Of a stretch of DNA of 11,697 nt, positions 1 to 7,264 are shown one piece after another. Location: positions 1 to 11,697 of the forward strand of contig DATLFS010000072.1 in the NCBI GenBank assembly GCA_035540935.1, in the 5' to 3' direction. A program made the translations under genes and the position numbers. How positions within the stretch are numbered: position 1 is the first letter of the stretch; every line of letters starts with the position of its first letter. The stretch comes from DATLFS01 sp035540935. GTDB taxonomy: Bacteria > Actinomycetota > CADDZG01 > WHSQ01. The notes beneath the pieces are model-generated. The model searched no databases. It was not told the DNA's origin and saw only the letters and a program-made list of their open reading frames with translations.

Positions 1-657
1 GTCGCGCACGCCGGCGGGGATCTCCCGCAGGGGGCGGATCTCCTCTACGAACCGCTCGCGCTCCGCTTTCGTCGGCAGCTTGCCTTCATAGAGCAGGTGC
101 CAGACGTCCTCGAGCATGCGGTTCTCCGCGAGCTCCACGGCGTTGTACTGGCGGTAGTGATAGAAGCCCTCCAGACCACGGACATCGCCGATCTCCGTCT
201 CCGCGACCGCCACACCTTCGAGCCCTTTCGGCACCTCCGGTGCCGCGTGATCTTCGACCGGCGCGATCCGAGCGACCCGCATGAGGTCGCGGAGGGACAC
301 GATCCCCTGGAGCCCGCCGTCCCGGCACACCGGGATGTGCCGGTAGCCGCGGTCGGCGAGCGTGCTGAACGCCGTTTCTACGTCTTCGTCGGGGCCGACG
401 GTGTCGGGCTCCTCCGTCATCCAATCCGACACGAGCGCGGTCGAGGCGTCGGCGCCCGATCCGGCGAACGTAACGAGGTCTCTCTCGGTGAGGATCCCGG
501 AGACGCGCTCGCCCTCCACGACCACGACGGAGCCCACCCCGCGCTCTCTCATCCGAGCAGCGACCTCCGCCACCGTCTCCGAAGGCGACGCCGTCACCAC
601 CGGATGGCTCATGATCTCCGAGACCGCACGCGTCTTCGGCTTCGCTCCGTCCGCCAT
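1..657 (-). CDS. CBS-domain / citrate synthase fusion protein, N-terminal 219 residues (runs off left edge)
   Basis: I translated this reading frame by hand; it is open from the ATG at 657 to the window edge. Residues about 10-68 and 76-131 are two tandem CBS modules; each has the typical ending of a hydrophobic strand followed by a Gly-Ile-(Leu/Val)-x-x-Arg-Asp-Leu type stretch (GILTERDL and GIVSLRDL). From about residue 142 the protein becomes the N-terminus of a citrate synthase: KGLEGVAVAETEIGDV, a tyrosine-rich YHYRQY segment, then HLLYEGKLPT, matching the family's GLEGV...YRGY...LLxxGxLPT. CBS pairs usually bind adenosine nucleotides or SAM, so the enzyme condensing acetyl-CoA and oxaloacetate (or a 2-methylcitrate synthase) may be under energy-state control; that is inference. 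The start is set by GGGAGGAG six bases upstream. It lies 85 bases after the MgtC-family gene. The catalytic His/His/Asp lie outside the window, so activity cannot be judged. Confidence 0.85.
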   Translation of the reverse strand, partial: MADGAKPKTRAVSEIMSHPVVTASPSETVAEVAARMRERGVGSVVVVEGERVSGILTERDLVTFAGSGADASTALVSDWMTEEPDTVGPDEDVETAFSTLADRGYRHIPVCRDGGLQGIVSLRDLMRVARIAPVEDHAAPEVPKGLEGVAVAETEIGDVRGLEGFYHYRQYNAVELAENRMLEDVWHLLYEGKLPTKAERERFVEEIRPLREIPAGVRD

Positions 658-742
658 GGTGGCTCCTCCCGACCGATCGCCCTGCGGCGGTGACGCCGCA
701 CCGTAGGAAAGCTGAAACGCCGAGCCTATCGAACGCTCTTCG

Positions 743-1423
743 TCAGACGCTTCGGTCGACGTTCCGCACGCCCGGCAGGTCGCGCACATCCTCGAGCAGC
801 CGGTCGACGAGATCGGCGGAGGCGACCTGGCCCCTCACGACGAAGCGGTGTCCCTGCTCCTCTTCCTCGATGTGCTTGATGCTGTGGATCCGTCCCTTGT
901 ATGCGTCGAGTGCAGCGATGAGGGCGACGATGCGGAAGTCCTCCGTCCCGTCCACGACCATTCGGAAGTGACCCCGCTTCAGACGCGAGATCAGCCAACG
1001 CTCCACCTGCTTGAGCGCCACCAAGGCGACGAGCGTCACCGCGGTGGCGATCGCTCCGCCGGTGAGGAACCCGAGCCCGACGGCGGTTCCGATCGCGGCG
1101 GTCACCCACAGCGACGCCGCGGTCGTGAGGCCCCGTACGTTCACGCCCTGCTGGATGATGGCGCCCGCCCCGAGGAAGCCGATGCCGGTCACGACCTGCG
1201 CCGCCACCCTGGTGGGGTCGAATCGCACCGGATCGCCGCCGTCGAAGTGGGCGAGAGCCCCGGCCCCGACAAGGGTGAACAACGCCGCGCCGATCGAGAC
1301 GAGGATGTGGGTACGGAATCCGGCCGGCTGGTCGGAGAACTCGCGCTCGAGGCCCACGAGACCGCCGAGTCCCGCCGCGACGAGCACTCGCACGAACAGG
1401 TCTGTGGTCGTCAGCTCGATCAC
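743..1423 (-). CDS. MgtC/SapB family membrane protein
   Basis: The 226-residue protein has the MgtC-family layout: an N-terminal membrane domain of four to five helices (residues about 8-140) and a soluble C-terminal domain (about 150-226) that resembles the ACT-like domain of longer MgtC homologues. Family hallmarks are visible: GLERE near residue 24, GFRTH near 35, the glycine-rich VVTGIGFLGAGAII near 78, and GLTTAASLW near 98. In pathogens MgtC supports growth at low magnesium and modulates the F-type ATP synthase; elsewhere the family's job is uncertain, and a magnesium transport role is not shown by sequence. The start is GTG at 1423, with GGAGG seven bases upstream, only 13 bases after the cupredoxin stop, so the two are probably co-transcribed. 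Alternative name: SapB. Family assignment is firm, function is not. Confidence 0.9.
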   Translation of the reverse strand: MIELTTTDLFVRVLVAAGLGGLVGLEREFSDQPAGFRTHILVSIGAALFTLVGAGALAHFDGGDPVRFDPTRVAAQVVTGIGFLGAGAIIQQGVNVRGLTTAASLWVTAAIGTAVGLGFLTGGAIATAVTLVALVALKQVERWLISRLKRGHFRMVVDGTEDFRIVALIAALDAYKGRIHSIKHIEEEEQGHRFVVRGQVASADLVDRLLEDVRDLPGVRNVDRSV

Positions 1424-1436
1424 GTCCGGCCTCCGA

Positions 1437-1838
1437 TCAGCCGGTCACTCGCACCTCCGCCCTCATGCCGTAGGCGTAGTGACCCGGCAGGTGACATCCG
1501 ACGATGAGCGTACCGTCGGAGCCGCCGAGCGCGACCGGGAAGGTGAAGGTCGCGGTCCGCGTCTCCCCCGCCGGAACCGAGATCTCACCCGGCACCTCGC
1601 CGTGATGATGACCCGTGCCGCTCTCGTGGACGTCCTGCACCTCTTCGTCCCCCAGGATGAACTCGTGGTCGATCGGGTCGTCGTTCACGATGACGAACGT
1701 CACCGTTTCGCCCGGACGGAACTCGGTGCGGTCGAGCGCGAACCGCGAATGCTCGAGGGTCACCTTCACGTCGTCGTCCGGCGCGCCACACGCGGCCGCA
1801 ACGAGCAGCACGAGAGCGAAGAGAGGGCGGACCCTCAA
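1437..1838 (-). CDS. Plastocyanin-like cupredoxin lipoprotein
   Basis: A 133-residue protein with an N-terminal export signal (MRVRPLFALVLLVAAAC) ending in a lipobox-like Ala-Ala-Ala-Cys18, then an acidic stretch and one cupredoxin domain. The four type-1 copper ligands are all present: His58 in the DHEF motif, and Cys115, His120 and Met125 in the C-terminal GCHLPGHYAYGM loop. This predicts a blue copper electron carrier tethered to the outer face of the membrane. A GHHHG stretch near residue 77 is an extra metal-binding candidate. I chose the TTG start at 1838 because it overlaps the upstream DUF2330 stop as TTGA, which suggests translational coupling, and because it directly precedes the signal sequence; a longer frame upstream is a shadow of the neighbour. 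No strong ribosome-binding site is present, as expected for coupling. Its electron partner is not visible here. Confidence 0.85.
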   Translation of the reverse strand: MRVRPLFALVLLVAAACGAPDDDVKVTLEHSRFALDRTEFRPGETVTFVIVNDDPIDHEFILGDEEVQDVHESGTGHHHGEVPGEISVPAGETRTATFTFPVALGGSDGTLIVGCHLPGHYAYGMRAEVRVTG

Positions 1839-2872
1839 CGCCGCGCCACCACCATCCGGTCGACGCCGAGGAGCGCGCCGGCGCCCAGGGCGACAACCAG
1901 GGCCATCCACCCCCACGGCGCGCCGGGCGCAGCGGGTCCGTCCGGCACCGCGAAGCCGGCCAGGCCGGCGTCCACCGGGTTCGGCGCGCCGCGGCCGCGC
2001 CCGTCTACCGCGAGATCGTGCGTGAGGGCTCCCGCGGGCGCCGCGACCTGCAGGTACGTCAGCCACATGTCGTCGGCCGGCAGCCAGCCCATGTTGCGAT
2101 CAGATCGGAGGTCCGCGAGCAGCGAGGGGGAGGCCGCCTCGCTGACGCGCACGTCATAGGTCTCACCGGCGTTCGGAAGGAGTGACGGGCGCTCGTCCGT
2201 CAACAGGAAGACGTCGGCCTCGACCGTCTCGCGCGGGTCCTTGCCCAACCCGAGGATGCGGAGCGGGACCCACGGGTCGTCGGTCGGGATCGTGACGTGG
2301 ATCGGGATGCCGTCACCACTGCCGAGGTTCCTGTTCTTCACCCGCTCCGCGTCGAACCGGACCGCGATGAAGATCGGGCTGCGCGAGGCGTAGAAATCGA
2401 GGACTTCGGGGGCATCCGGTGGGAGGACGAAACCGTTGTCCTTGGCCCACGCGCCGACCGCGTCGCCGCCGCCCTTGACGACGGTGATGTCGAGCGCGTC
2501 GACCTCCGCCTCGAGCAGCACCTCGGCGGTGTCGGCGGTCCGGGCAGCCTCGACGGCCACGAGAGCCTCACCGCCTCCGTTGGGCGGCGCGACCTCGAGC
2601 TGCAGCCGCTGCAACGTCCACCTCCCGGCTTTCTCGACGGAGGTCGGTACGCCGGGAAGAGGGACGATCGAGCCGAACTTGGCACCGGCGCCGGCGAACG
2701 CGAACGACGTGATGTAGTGCTCCTCGCCGTCGTGATACGCCGCCAGCGTGGTCGTGCGGACGAGGTTGACGGTGTCGTTCGCTCCGATGAGGCCGCCGCA
2801 CGCGAGCGCCGGTCCCGCCGACACCACGATGGACAGCATCAGCGCGACGACGATCCGCAAGAGCCGCTTCAT
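1835..2872 (-). CDS. DUF2330 family secreted, C-terminally membrane-anchored protein
   Basis: The 345-residue protein starts with a signal peptide (MKRLLRIVVALMLSIVVSAG, cleavage probably before CGG near residue 24). The mature N-terminus reads ACGGLIGANDTVNLVRTTTL, followed by an AAYHDGEEHYITSFAFAG segment and FGSIVPLPGVP, which I recognise as the DUF2330 pattern; no activity is known for that family. The bulk is an extracytoplasmic beta-rich domain. Near the C-terminus a proline/alanine-rich spacer (about 305-318) precedes one transmembrane helix (about 318-336) and a short positive tail (DRMVVARR), so it is probably a surface protein anchored at the tail. The start at 2872 is fixed by GGGAGG six bases upstream; a longer frame upstream has no signal peptide and crosses the divergent promoter region. 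It heads the probable operon with the cupredoxin and MgtC-family genes. Confidence 0.78.
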   Translation of the reverse strand: MKRLLRIVVALMLSIVVSAGPALACGGLIGANDTVNLVRTTTLAAYHDGEEHYITSFAFAGAGAKFGSIVPLPGVPTSVEKAGRWTLQRLQLEVAPPNGGGEALVAVEAARTADTAEVLLEAEVDALDITVVKGGGDAVGAWAKDNGFVLPPDAPEVLDFYASRSPIFIAVRFDAERVKNRNLGSGDGIPIHVTIPTDDPWVPLRILGLGKDPRETVEADVFLLTDERPSLLPNAGETYDVRVSEAASPSLLADLRSDRNMGWLPADDMWLTYLQVAAPAGALTHDLAVDGRGRGAPNPVDAGLAGFAVPDGPAAPGAPWGWMALVVALGAGALLGVDRMVVARR

Positions 2873-2902
2873 CTTCAGCCTCCCGTCTCGGTCGGGTCTC
2901 GC

Positions 2903-2926
2903 GGTCTTGGACGGCCGCGGAAGACC
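2903..2926. promoter_or_regulatory. Two-block palindrome in divergent promoter region, candidate operator
   Basis: Between the divergent starts at 2872 and 2954 there is a 24-base palindrome made of outer arms GGTCTT (2903-2908) and AAGACC (2921-2926) around a central CGGCCG (2912-2917). Both blocks share the same centre (2914.5) and are separated by non-symmetric triplets. A second, smaller inverted repeat, CCCGA-cga-TCGGG, lies at 2934-2946 next to the acyltransferase start. The position suits a dimeric regulator controlling both directions, but I see no regulator gene nearby, and in high-GC DNA short palindromes arise by chance. I could not define convincing -35/-10 pairs for either gene. 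Confidence 0.3.
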
Positions 2927-2953
2927 CGGGGTTCCCGACGATCGGGCCATACG

Positions 2954-4321
2954 ATGATGTGTGTGACGGAACGACGGCCGCGGCGCAGCTTCCTCGACCT
3001 CGCGCGCGAGACGCCGCAAGATCGCGACCGCTACGTCGACTTCCTGCGCGCTTTCTCGATCGGCGTCGTCGTGCTCGGGCACTGGCTGATCGCGATCGTC
3101 TATTGGCGAGACGGCGACGTCACCGGCGAGAACGCGCTCGCCGTGGTGCCGGGGCTCTGGCTCGCGACGTGGGTCCTTCAGGTGATGCCGGTGTTCTTCT
3201 TCGTCGGCGGCTTCTCGAACCTCGTCTCGTGGGACGCGACGGCGCGCCGCGGCGGAGGCTACGGAGCCTTCCTGTGGGGGCGCGCCGAACGGCTCCTACG
3301 TCCGACCGCGGTGTTCATCGCGCTCTGGCTGCCGCTCGTGACCGTCCTCGACCTGTTCGGGGTCGAGCGCGACGCGCTGGCCCTCGCCGGCGGACTGGTC
3401 GCGCGGCCGCTGTGGTTCCTCGGCATCTACCTCATCATGATCGCGTCGGCGCCGGCGATGATCCGGCTGCACCGCCGCTTCGGGATGCTCGTCCCCGGTG
3501 CCATGATCGTGGCGGCCGCCTGCGTCGACGTCGTTCGCTTCAACGCGGGCGCGACCTCGCTCGGGTACCTCAACTTCGCCTTCGTCTGGCTCCTCGCCCA
3601 CCAGCTGGGCTTCTTCTACGGAGACGGCACACTGGTACGAGCCGGGCGGAGGACGCACGCGGCTCTCGCCGCCGCCGGGATCGCCGGGCTCGTCGCGCTC
3701 ACGTCGCTCCCGACCTATCCCCGGAGCATGGTCGGCCTGCCCGGGGACCGGGTCTCGAACATGGACCCGCCGACGATCTGCATCGTGGCGCTGATCCTGT
3801 GGCAGACGGGCCTCGCCATGCTCGCGCGCCCCGCGGCTCTCCGGTGGCTTTCCCGGGACCGACCGTGGGCGCGGGTGATCGCCGTCAACTCCGTCATCAT
3901 GACCGTCTTCCTGTGGCACCTGAGCGCGCTCCTCGTCGGCGTCGCCGTCCTCTATCCCCTGGGATGGCCTCAGCCGGCGGGCGGAACCGCCTTGTGGTGG
4001 CTGCTGCGGGTCCCGTGGGTGCTCGTTCTCGCCGCGATCCTCTTCGGGTTCGTGGCGTTGTTCGGCCGCTTCGAGCGGCCGCCGCTGCGGCGCGCCGAGG
4101 CACCACCGTCGCCGGGCGGAACGGGCGCCGCTGCGGTCGCCGCCGCCTACCTGACGCTCGGGATCCTCGGCTTCGCCGTCGCCGGCTTTCACGACCTCGC
4201 CTCGCGCACCGGCGTGCCACTCGCGATCGTCCGGATCAACCCGTTGCTGAGCCTGATCCTGATCGTGCTCGGGACGTGGCTGGCCCGCGCCGCGGGTGTC
4301 GCTCGCGCTGAGGCTCGATGA
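2954..4321 (+). CDS. Acyltransferase_3 family integral membrane protein
   Basis: The protein (455 residues from the ATG at 2954) is a multi-helix membrane protein with about ten to eleven hydrophobic segments. Just after a short basic N-terminus comes the family signature DRYVDFLRAFSIGVVVLGHW: the Arg in the LRAF motif and the histidine at the end of the first helix are the conserved catalytic-type residues of Acyltransferase_3 (OafA/NodX-like) proteins, which move acyl groups onto sugars or lipids at the membrane. The FFFVGGF motif that follows the second helix is also typical. The acceptor cannot be told; the downstream glycosyltransferase and VanW-type genes suggest an envelope glycan. The start is uncertain: ATG 2954, ATG 2957 and GTG 2963 are all in frame and none has a good ribosome-binding site. 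The frame continues open far upstream, but that part lies antisense to the DUF2330 gene. Confidence 0.85.
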   Translation: MMCVTERRPRRSFLDLARETPQDRDRYVDFLRAFSIGVVVLGHWLIAIVYWRDGDVTGENALAVVPGLWLATWVLQVMPVFFFVGGFSNLVSWDATARRGGGYGAFLWGRAERLLRPTAVFIALWLPLVTVLDLFGVERDALALAGGLVARPLWFLGIYLIMIASAPAMIRLHRRFGMLVPGAMIVAAACVDVVRFNAGATSLGYLNFAFVWLLAHQLGFFYGDGTLVRAGRRTHAALAAAGIAGLVALTSLPTYPRSMVGLPGDRVSNMDPPTICIVALILWQTGLAMLARPAALRWLSRDRPWARVIAVNSVIMTVFLWHLSALLVGVAVLYPLGWPQPAGGTALWWLLRVPWVLVLAAILFGFVALFGRFERPPLRRAEAPPSPGGTGAAAVAAAYLTLGILGFAVAGFHDLASRTGVPLAIVRINPLLSLILIVLGTWLARAAGVARAEAR

Positions 4322-4342
4322 CGGCTCGATAGGGTCGCGGCC

Positions 4343-6106
4343 ATGCTCCGCCTGCCCGACCTGCGCATCGGCCGGTTGCGGGTCGACCGGCTCGCGCTGA
4401 TCCTGCTGGGCGCGGCCGTCGCCGCCACCCTCGTCGCCGCGCTGCTGGCGGCGGCGCTCCGCCTGCTACGACCGGGAGCGCTGCCCGGCGTCGAGGTCGC
4501 CGGCGTCGCCGTGGGAGGCCTGACGGAGGAAGACCTGCGGCGGCGCCTGACGGAGATGGGCCGGGCGCGCGCCGAGCGGCGACTGCGGGTCGTCCGCCCG
4601 GAGGCCGCCGGTGAGCCGCGGGAGTCCACCTCGACCACGTTCGCGGAGGCCGGCTACGGGCTCGACGTCGCCGCCACGGCCGACGAGGTCATGCGCCGCG
4701 GACGCCAGGCGAATCCCTATGCGGCGCTCTGGGACCATCTCGTCGCCTTCGGAGGCGCGATCGAGGTGCGCCCCGAGGAGCGCGTCGCCGCGACGAAGGC
4801 CGCCGTTTGGGCACGAGCGACGGCGCGCCGCCTTTCCGTCCCTCCGGTGGAGGGGGACCTTCGCATCGAGGGACGCACGGTGGAAGCGGTGTACCCCGCT
4901 CCCGGCGTCGTCGTCCCCCCGCGGGAGCTGGCGGCCGTCGGACGGCGCGCGGTTCTGGTCGGAGAGAGCGAGGTCACGGCGCCGGTCGAAGAGAGCGAGC
5001 CCCGCACGGATGCGGACGATGTCGACCGTCTCGTCGCGGAGGCGGAGCGAGCGCTCTCGGCGCCGGTCGTGCTGACGCGGGGCGGCGCGTCGCTCGAGAT
5101 CTCGCCGGAGCAGATCGGGCGTCTGCTCGGGGTCCGCCGCGAGGGCGACGACCTCGCGCTGAAGGTGCGGGCCGGAGACCTACAGGAGGTGCTTCCCCAG
5201 GAGGACATCGCGCGGGTCGAGCAGGAACCACAAGACGCGAGTTTCAGCTTGGTCTCGGGAAGGGTGGAGGTCGTCCCGTCGCACGCCGGGTTCCGGTTCG
5301 CCCCGAGGAAGGCCGCCCGAACGATCCTCGAGCTCGCGGCGCGCCGGGAGGACCGGCGCGCCCAGTTACCGGGAGAGAAGGTGCCGCCGGAATTCTCGAC
5401 CAAGGACGCCCGCGCTCTCGACATCAGCGAACGCGTCTCCTCCTTCACCACCTATCACCCGTGCTGCGAGCCGCGCGTGACGAACATCCACCGGATCGCC
5501 GGCATGGTGGACGGGGCCGTGGTCAAGCCGGGCGGATCCTTCTCGCTCAACGATCACGTCGGCCCCCGCACGGAGGCGAACGGGTTCGTCGCGGCGCCGG
5601 CGATCCGCGACGGAGAGTTCGTGGACGAAGTCGGAGGCGGCATCAGCCAGTTCGCTACGACGATGTTCAACGCCATCTACTTCGGCGGCTACGACTTCCT
5701 CGAGTATCAGGCGCACTCCTACTACATCGACCGCTACCCGATGGGCCGCGAAGCGACGATCTCGACCCCCGCTCCGGACCTCGCGTTCCGCAACGACTCG
5801 GACGCCGGCATCTACATCGACACCTCCTACACCGACACCTCGATCACGGTGACCTTCTACGGGAACACCGACGTCGCGGTGGACTCCCGCACGGGGCAGC
5901 CCTACAACCGGAAAGACCCTCCGGAGGACTGCCGCGTCAACCGCTCCCTGCGGCGAGGCGAGGAGAGGGTGATCTCCGAAGGCCGCGCCGGCTTCGACAT
6001 CGTGGTGGAGCGGATCCTCGTACGGGGCGGCGAACGCCGGGTGGAGGAGTTCTTCACCCGCTACCAGACCGAGCCCCGCATCGTCGAACGGCGCCGCTGC
6101 CGCTGA
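4343..6106 (+). CDS. VanW family protein with YoaR/PG_binding_4-like repeats and G5-like C-terminus
   Basis: A 587-residue protein with one N-terminal transmembrane helix (residues about 17-42), a large extracytoplasmic region, and a VanW domain. Right after the helix the LPGVEVAGVAVGGLTEEDL stretch is the usual entry into a YoaR-like putative peptidoglycan-binding domain; residues about 60-330 look like two such copies, the second ending in VEVVPSHAGFRF. The VanW domain spans about 365-505, with FTTYHPCCEPRVTNIHR, VKPGGSFSLNDHVGPR and EVGGGISQFATTMFNA. The last 50 residues look like a G5-type strand domain (VVERILVRGGERRVEEFFT). VanW occurs in some vancomycin-resistance clusters but its biochemical role is unknown; there are no other van genes here, so resistance should not be inferred. 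Four cysteines, including an adjacent Cys-Cys pair near 372, could form disulfides. It starts 21 bases after the acyltransferase stop, with AGGG nine bases upstream. Confidence 0.88.
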   Translation: MLRLPDLRIGRLRVDRLALILLGAAVAATLVAALLAAALRLLRPGALPGVEVAGVAVGGLTEEDLRRRLTEMGRARAERRLRVVRPEAAGEPRESTSTTFAEAGYGLDVAATADEVMRRGRQANPYAALWDHLVAFGGAIEVRPEERVAATKAAVWARATARRLSVPPVEGDLRIEGRTVEAVYPAPGVVVPPRELAAVGRRAVLVGESEVTAPVEESEPRTDADDVDRLVAEAERALSAPVVLTRGGASLEISPEQIGRLLGVRREGDDLALKVRAGDLQEVLPQEDIARVEQEPQDASFSLVSGRVEVVPSHAGFRFAPRKAARTILELAARREDRRAQLPGEKVPPEFSTKDARALDISERVSSFTTYHPCCEPRVTNIHRIAGMVDGAVVKPGGSFSLNDHVGPRTEANGFVAAPAIRDGEFVDEVGGGISQFATTMFNAIYFGGYDFLEYQAHSYYIDRYPMGREATISTPAPDLAFRNDSDAGIYIDTSYTDTSITVTFYGNTDVAVDSRTGQPYNRKDPPEDCRVNRSLRRGEERVISEGRAGFDIVVERILVRGGERRVEEFFTRYQTEPRIVERRRCR

Positions 6107-6146
6107 CCTACGCAACTCTACGTATATCGCCGATCTCCCGTATCTT

Positions 6147-6159
6147 CGAGGGGTCCTCG
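6147..6159 (+). other. Short hairpin in the gap between the VanW-type and glycosyltransferase genes
   Basis: The 71-base gap between 6107 and 6177 is less GC-rich than its surroundings (it includes a TACGTATAT stretch at 6119-6127) and holds a perfect 5-base inverted repeat, CGAGG-ggt-CCTCG. There is no T-run, so it is not a standard intrinsic terminator. It could affect expression of the glycosyltransferase, or the AT-richer stretch could be a separate promoter; neither is demonstrable here. Confidence 0.25.
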
Positions 6160-6177
6160 TGCGATTACCTGCTCGTG

Positions 6178-7263
6178 ATGCCAACGTCGCACGAGACCGA
6201 GGAGCGGACCGAGCCCGGCAACCATTCCGGCGCGCCGCGCCGGCTTGCCCCGGTGACGGTCATCGTCCCCGCCTACAACGAGGCCGCCACGATCGAAGCG
6301 ACGCTCCGCTCCCTGCGCTCGCAGACGCTTCCTCCGCAGAGGGTGATCGTGGTCGACGACTGCTCCGACGACGACACCGGCGAGGTGGCGCGCCGTTGCG
6401 GGGCGACGGTGCTACGTCCGCTCCGGAACACGGGCTCAAAGGCCGGTGCCCAGAACGTCGCTCTGCCGTTGGTCGAGACCCAGTTCACGATCGCCATCGA
6501 CGCGGATACGACGCTCGCGCCGGATGCGATCGAGAAGGTCCTGGCGGCGTTCGACCGTGAGAACGTAGCGGCCGCGTGTGGATTCGTGTTGCCGCAGCGC
6601 GTCCGCTCACTGTGGGAGCGCGGACGTTACCTCGAGTACATGTTCGCCTTCAGCTTCGCCAAGCCGGTACAGGACTTCTACGGCAAGCCGCTGATCTCCT
6701 CGGGCTGCTTCTCCGCCTACCGCACCGACGTGCTGCGAGACCTCGGTGGCTGGAGCACCCGCACGATGGCGGAAGACATGGACCTCACCTGGACGCTCTA
6801 CCAGCGCGGTTACGAGGTGAGGTTCGTCCCCGAAGCCGTCAGCTACCCGCTCGAGCCGCAAGACGCAACGTTCATGCGCAAGCAGCTGACCCGCTGGAGC
6901 CACGGATTCATCCAGAACGTGCGGCTGCACTGGCGGCAGATGCTCCAGCTCCACTACCTCCGTTCGATGGTGGCGGTGGCGGTGTGGGACTCGGTCGTGG
7001 CCTCGCTGGTGATGCTGGCCGTGCTACCGATCCTGGCCGTGACGGTCAGTCCGTTCTTCTTGATCGGCTACCTCCTCGATGCTCCGGCGATCCTCATCCC
7101 GGCGCTGGTAACGGGCGTCAAGAGACGCGAGGTGGTCCGCGTCCTTGCCTCGTACCCGTCGTTCCTCGTCCTGCGCGCCGTCAACGCCTTCTTCATGCTG
7201 CGGGCGATGTGGCGGGAGTACGTGGTCGGGCGGACGCTCCTCGTCTACGAGAAAGGGCATTGA
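6178..7263 (+). CDS. Family 2 glycosyltransferase, membrane-bound, processive type
   Basis: The 361-residue protein has a GT-A domain (about 24-245) and three to four C-terminal hydrophobic segments. Visible motifs are VTVIVPAYNEAATIEATL at the nucleotide-binding strand, VVDDCSDD, the metal-binding Asp-Ala-Asp at 108-110, the acceptor/catalytic Glu-Asp at 199-200 (AEDMD) and Gln-Leu-Thr-Arg-Trp at 236-240. The last is the QxxRW motif of cellulose synthase, chitin synthase and NodC-type enzymes that extend beta-linked chains and often export them. Donor and product cannot be read from sequence. The ATG at 6178 is the first good start before the domain; a GTG at 6175 is equally possible and neither has a close ribosome-binding site. 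The frame stays open far upstream only as a shadow of the VanW-type gene. It ends one base before the next GTG start, so the two are coupled. Confidence 0.88.
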   Translation: MPTSHETEERTEPGNHSGAPRRLAPVTVIVPAYNEAATIEATLRSLRSQTLPPQRVIVVDDCSDDDTGEVARRCGATVLRPLRNTGSKAGAQNVALPLVETQFTIAIDADTTLAPDAIEKVLAAFDRENVAAACGFVLPQRVRSLWERGRYLEYMFAFSFAKPVQDFYGKPLISSGCFSAYRTDVLRDLGGWSTRTMAEDMDLTWTLYQRGYEVRFVPEAVSYPLEPQDATFMRKQLTRWSHGFIQNVRLHWRQMLQLHYLRSMVAVAVWDSVVASLVMLAVLPILAVTVSPFFLIGYLLDAPAILIPALVTGVKRREVVRVLASYPSFLVLRAVNAFFMLRAMWREYVVGRTLLVYEKGH

Positions 7264-7264
7264 C

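Noticed and set aside
2297..2953. Open frame extending the acyltransferase upstream
   Set aside because: It is antisense to the DUF2330 gene and low-complexity; the membrane protein signature begins only after 2954.
1835..3082. Longer DUF2330 start at 3082
   Set aside because: It would run across the divergent intergenic region into the acyltransferase coding sequence and place the signal peptide inside the protein; ATG 2872 has a good ribosome-binding site.
2959..4311. A 450-codon plus-strand frame over the acyltransferase
   Set aside because: Arginine-rich low-complexity translation in a shifted frame of a real membrane protein gene.
4343..6106. Vancomycin-resistance determinant because of VanW
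   Set aside because: VanW homologues are widespread outside resistance clusters; no vanH, vanA/B, vanX or two-component genes are in the window.
4807..6177. Open frame extending the glycosyltransferase by 457 codons upstream
   Set aside because: The upstream part is Arg/Gly-rich without any domain and lies over the well-supported VanW-type gene in another frame; stop-poor shadows are common at this GC content.
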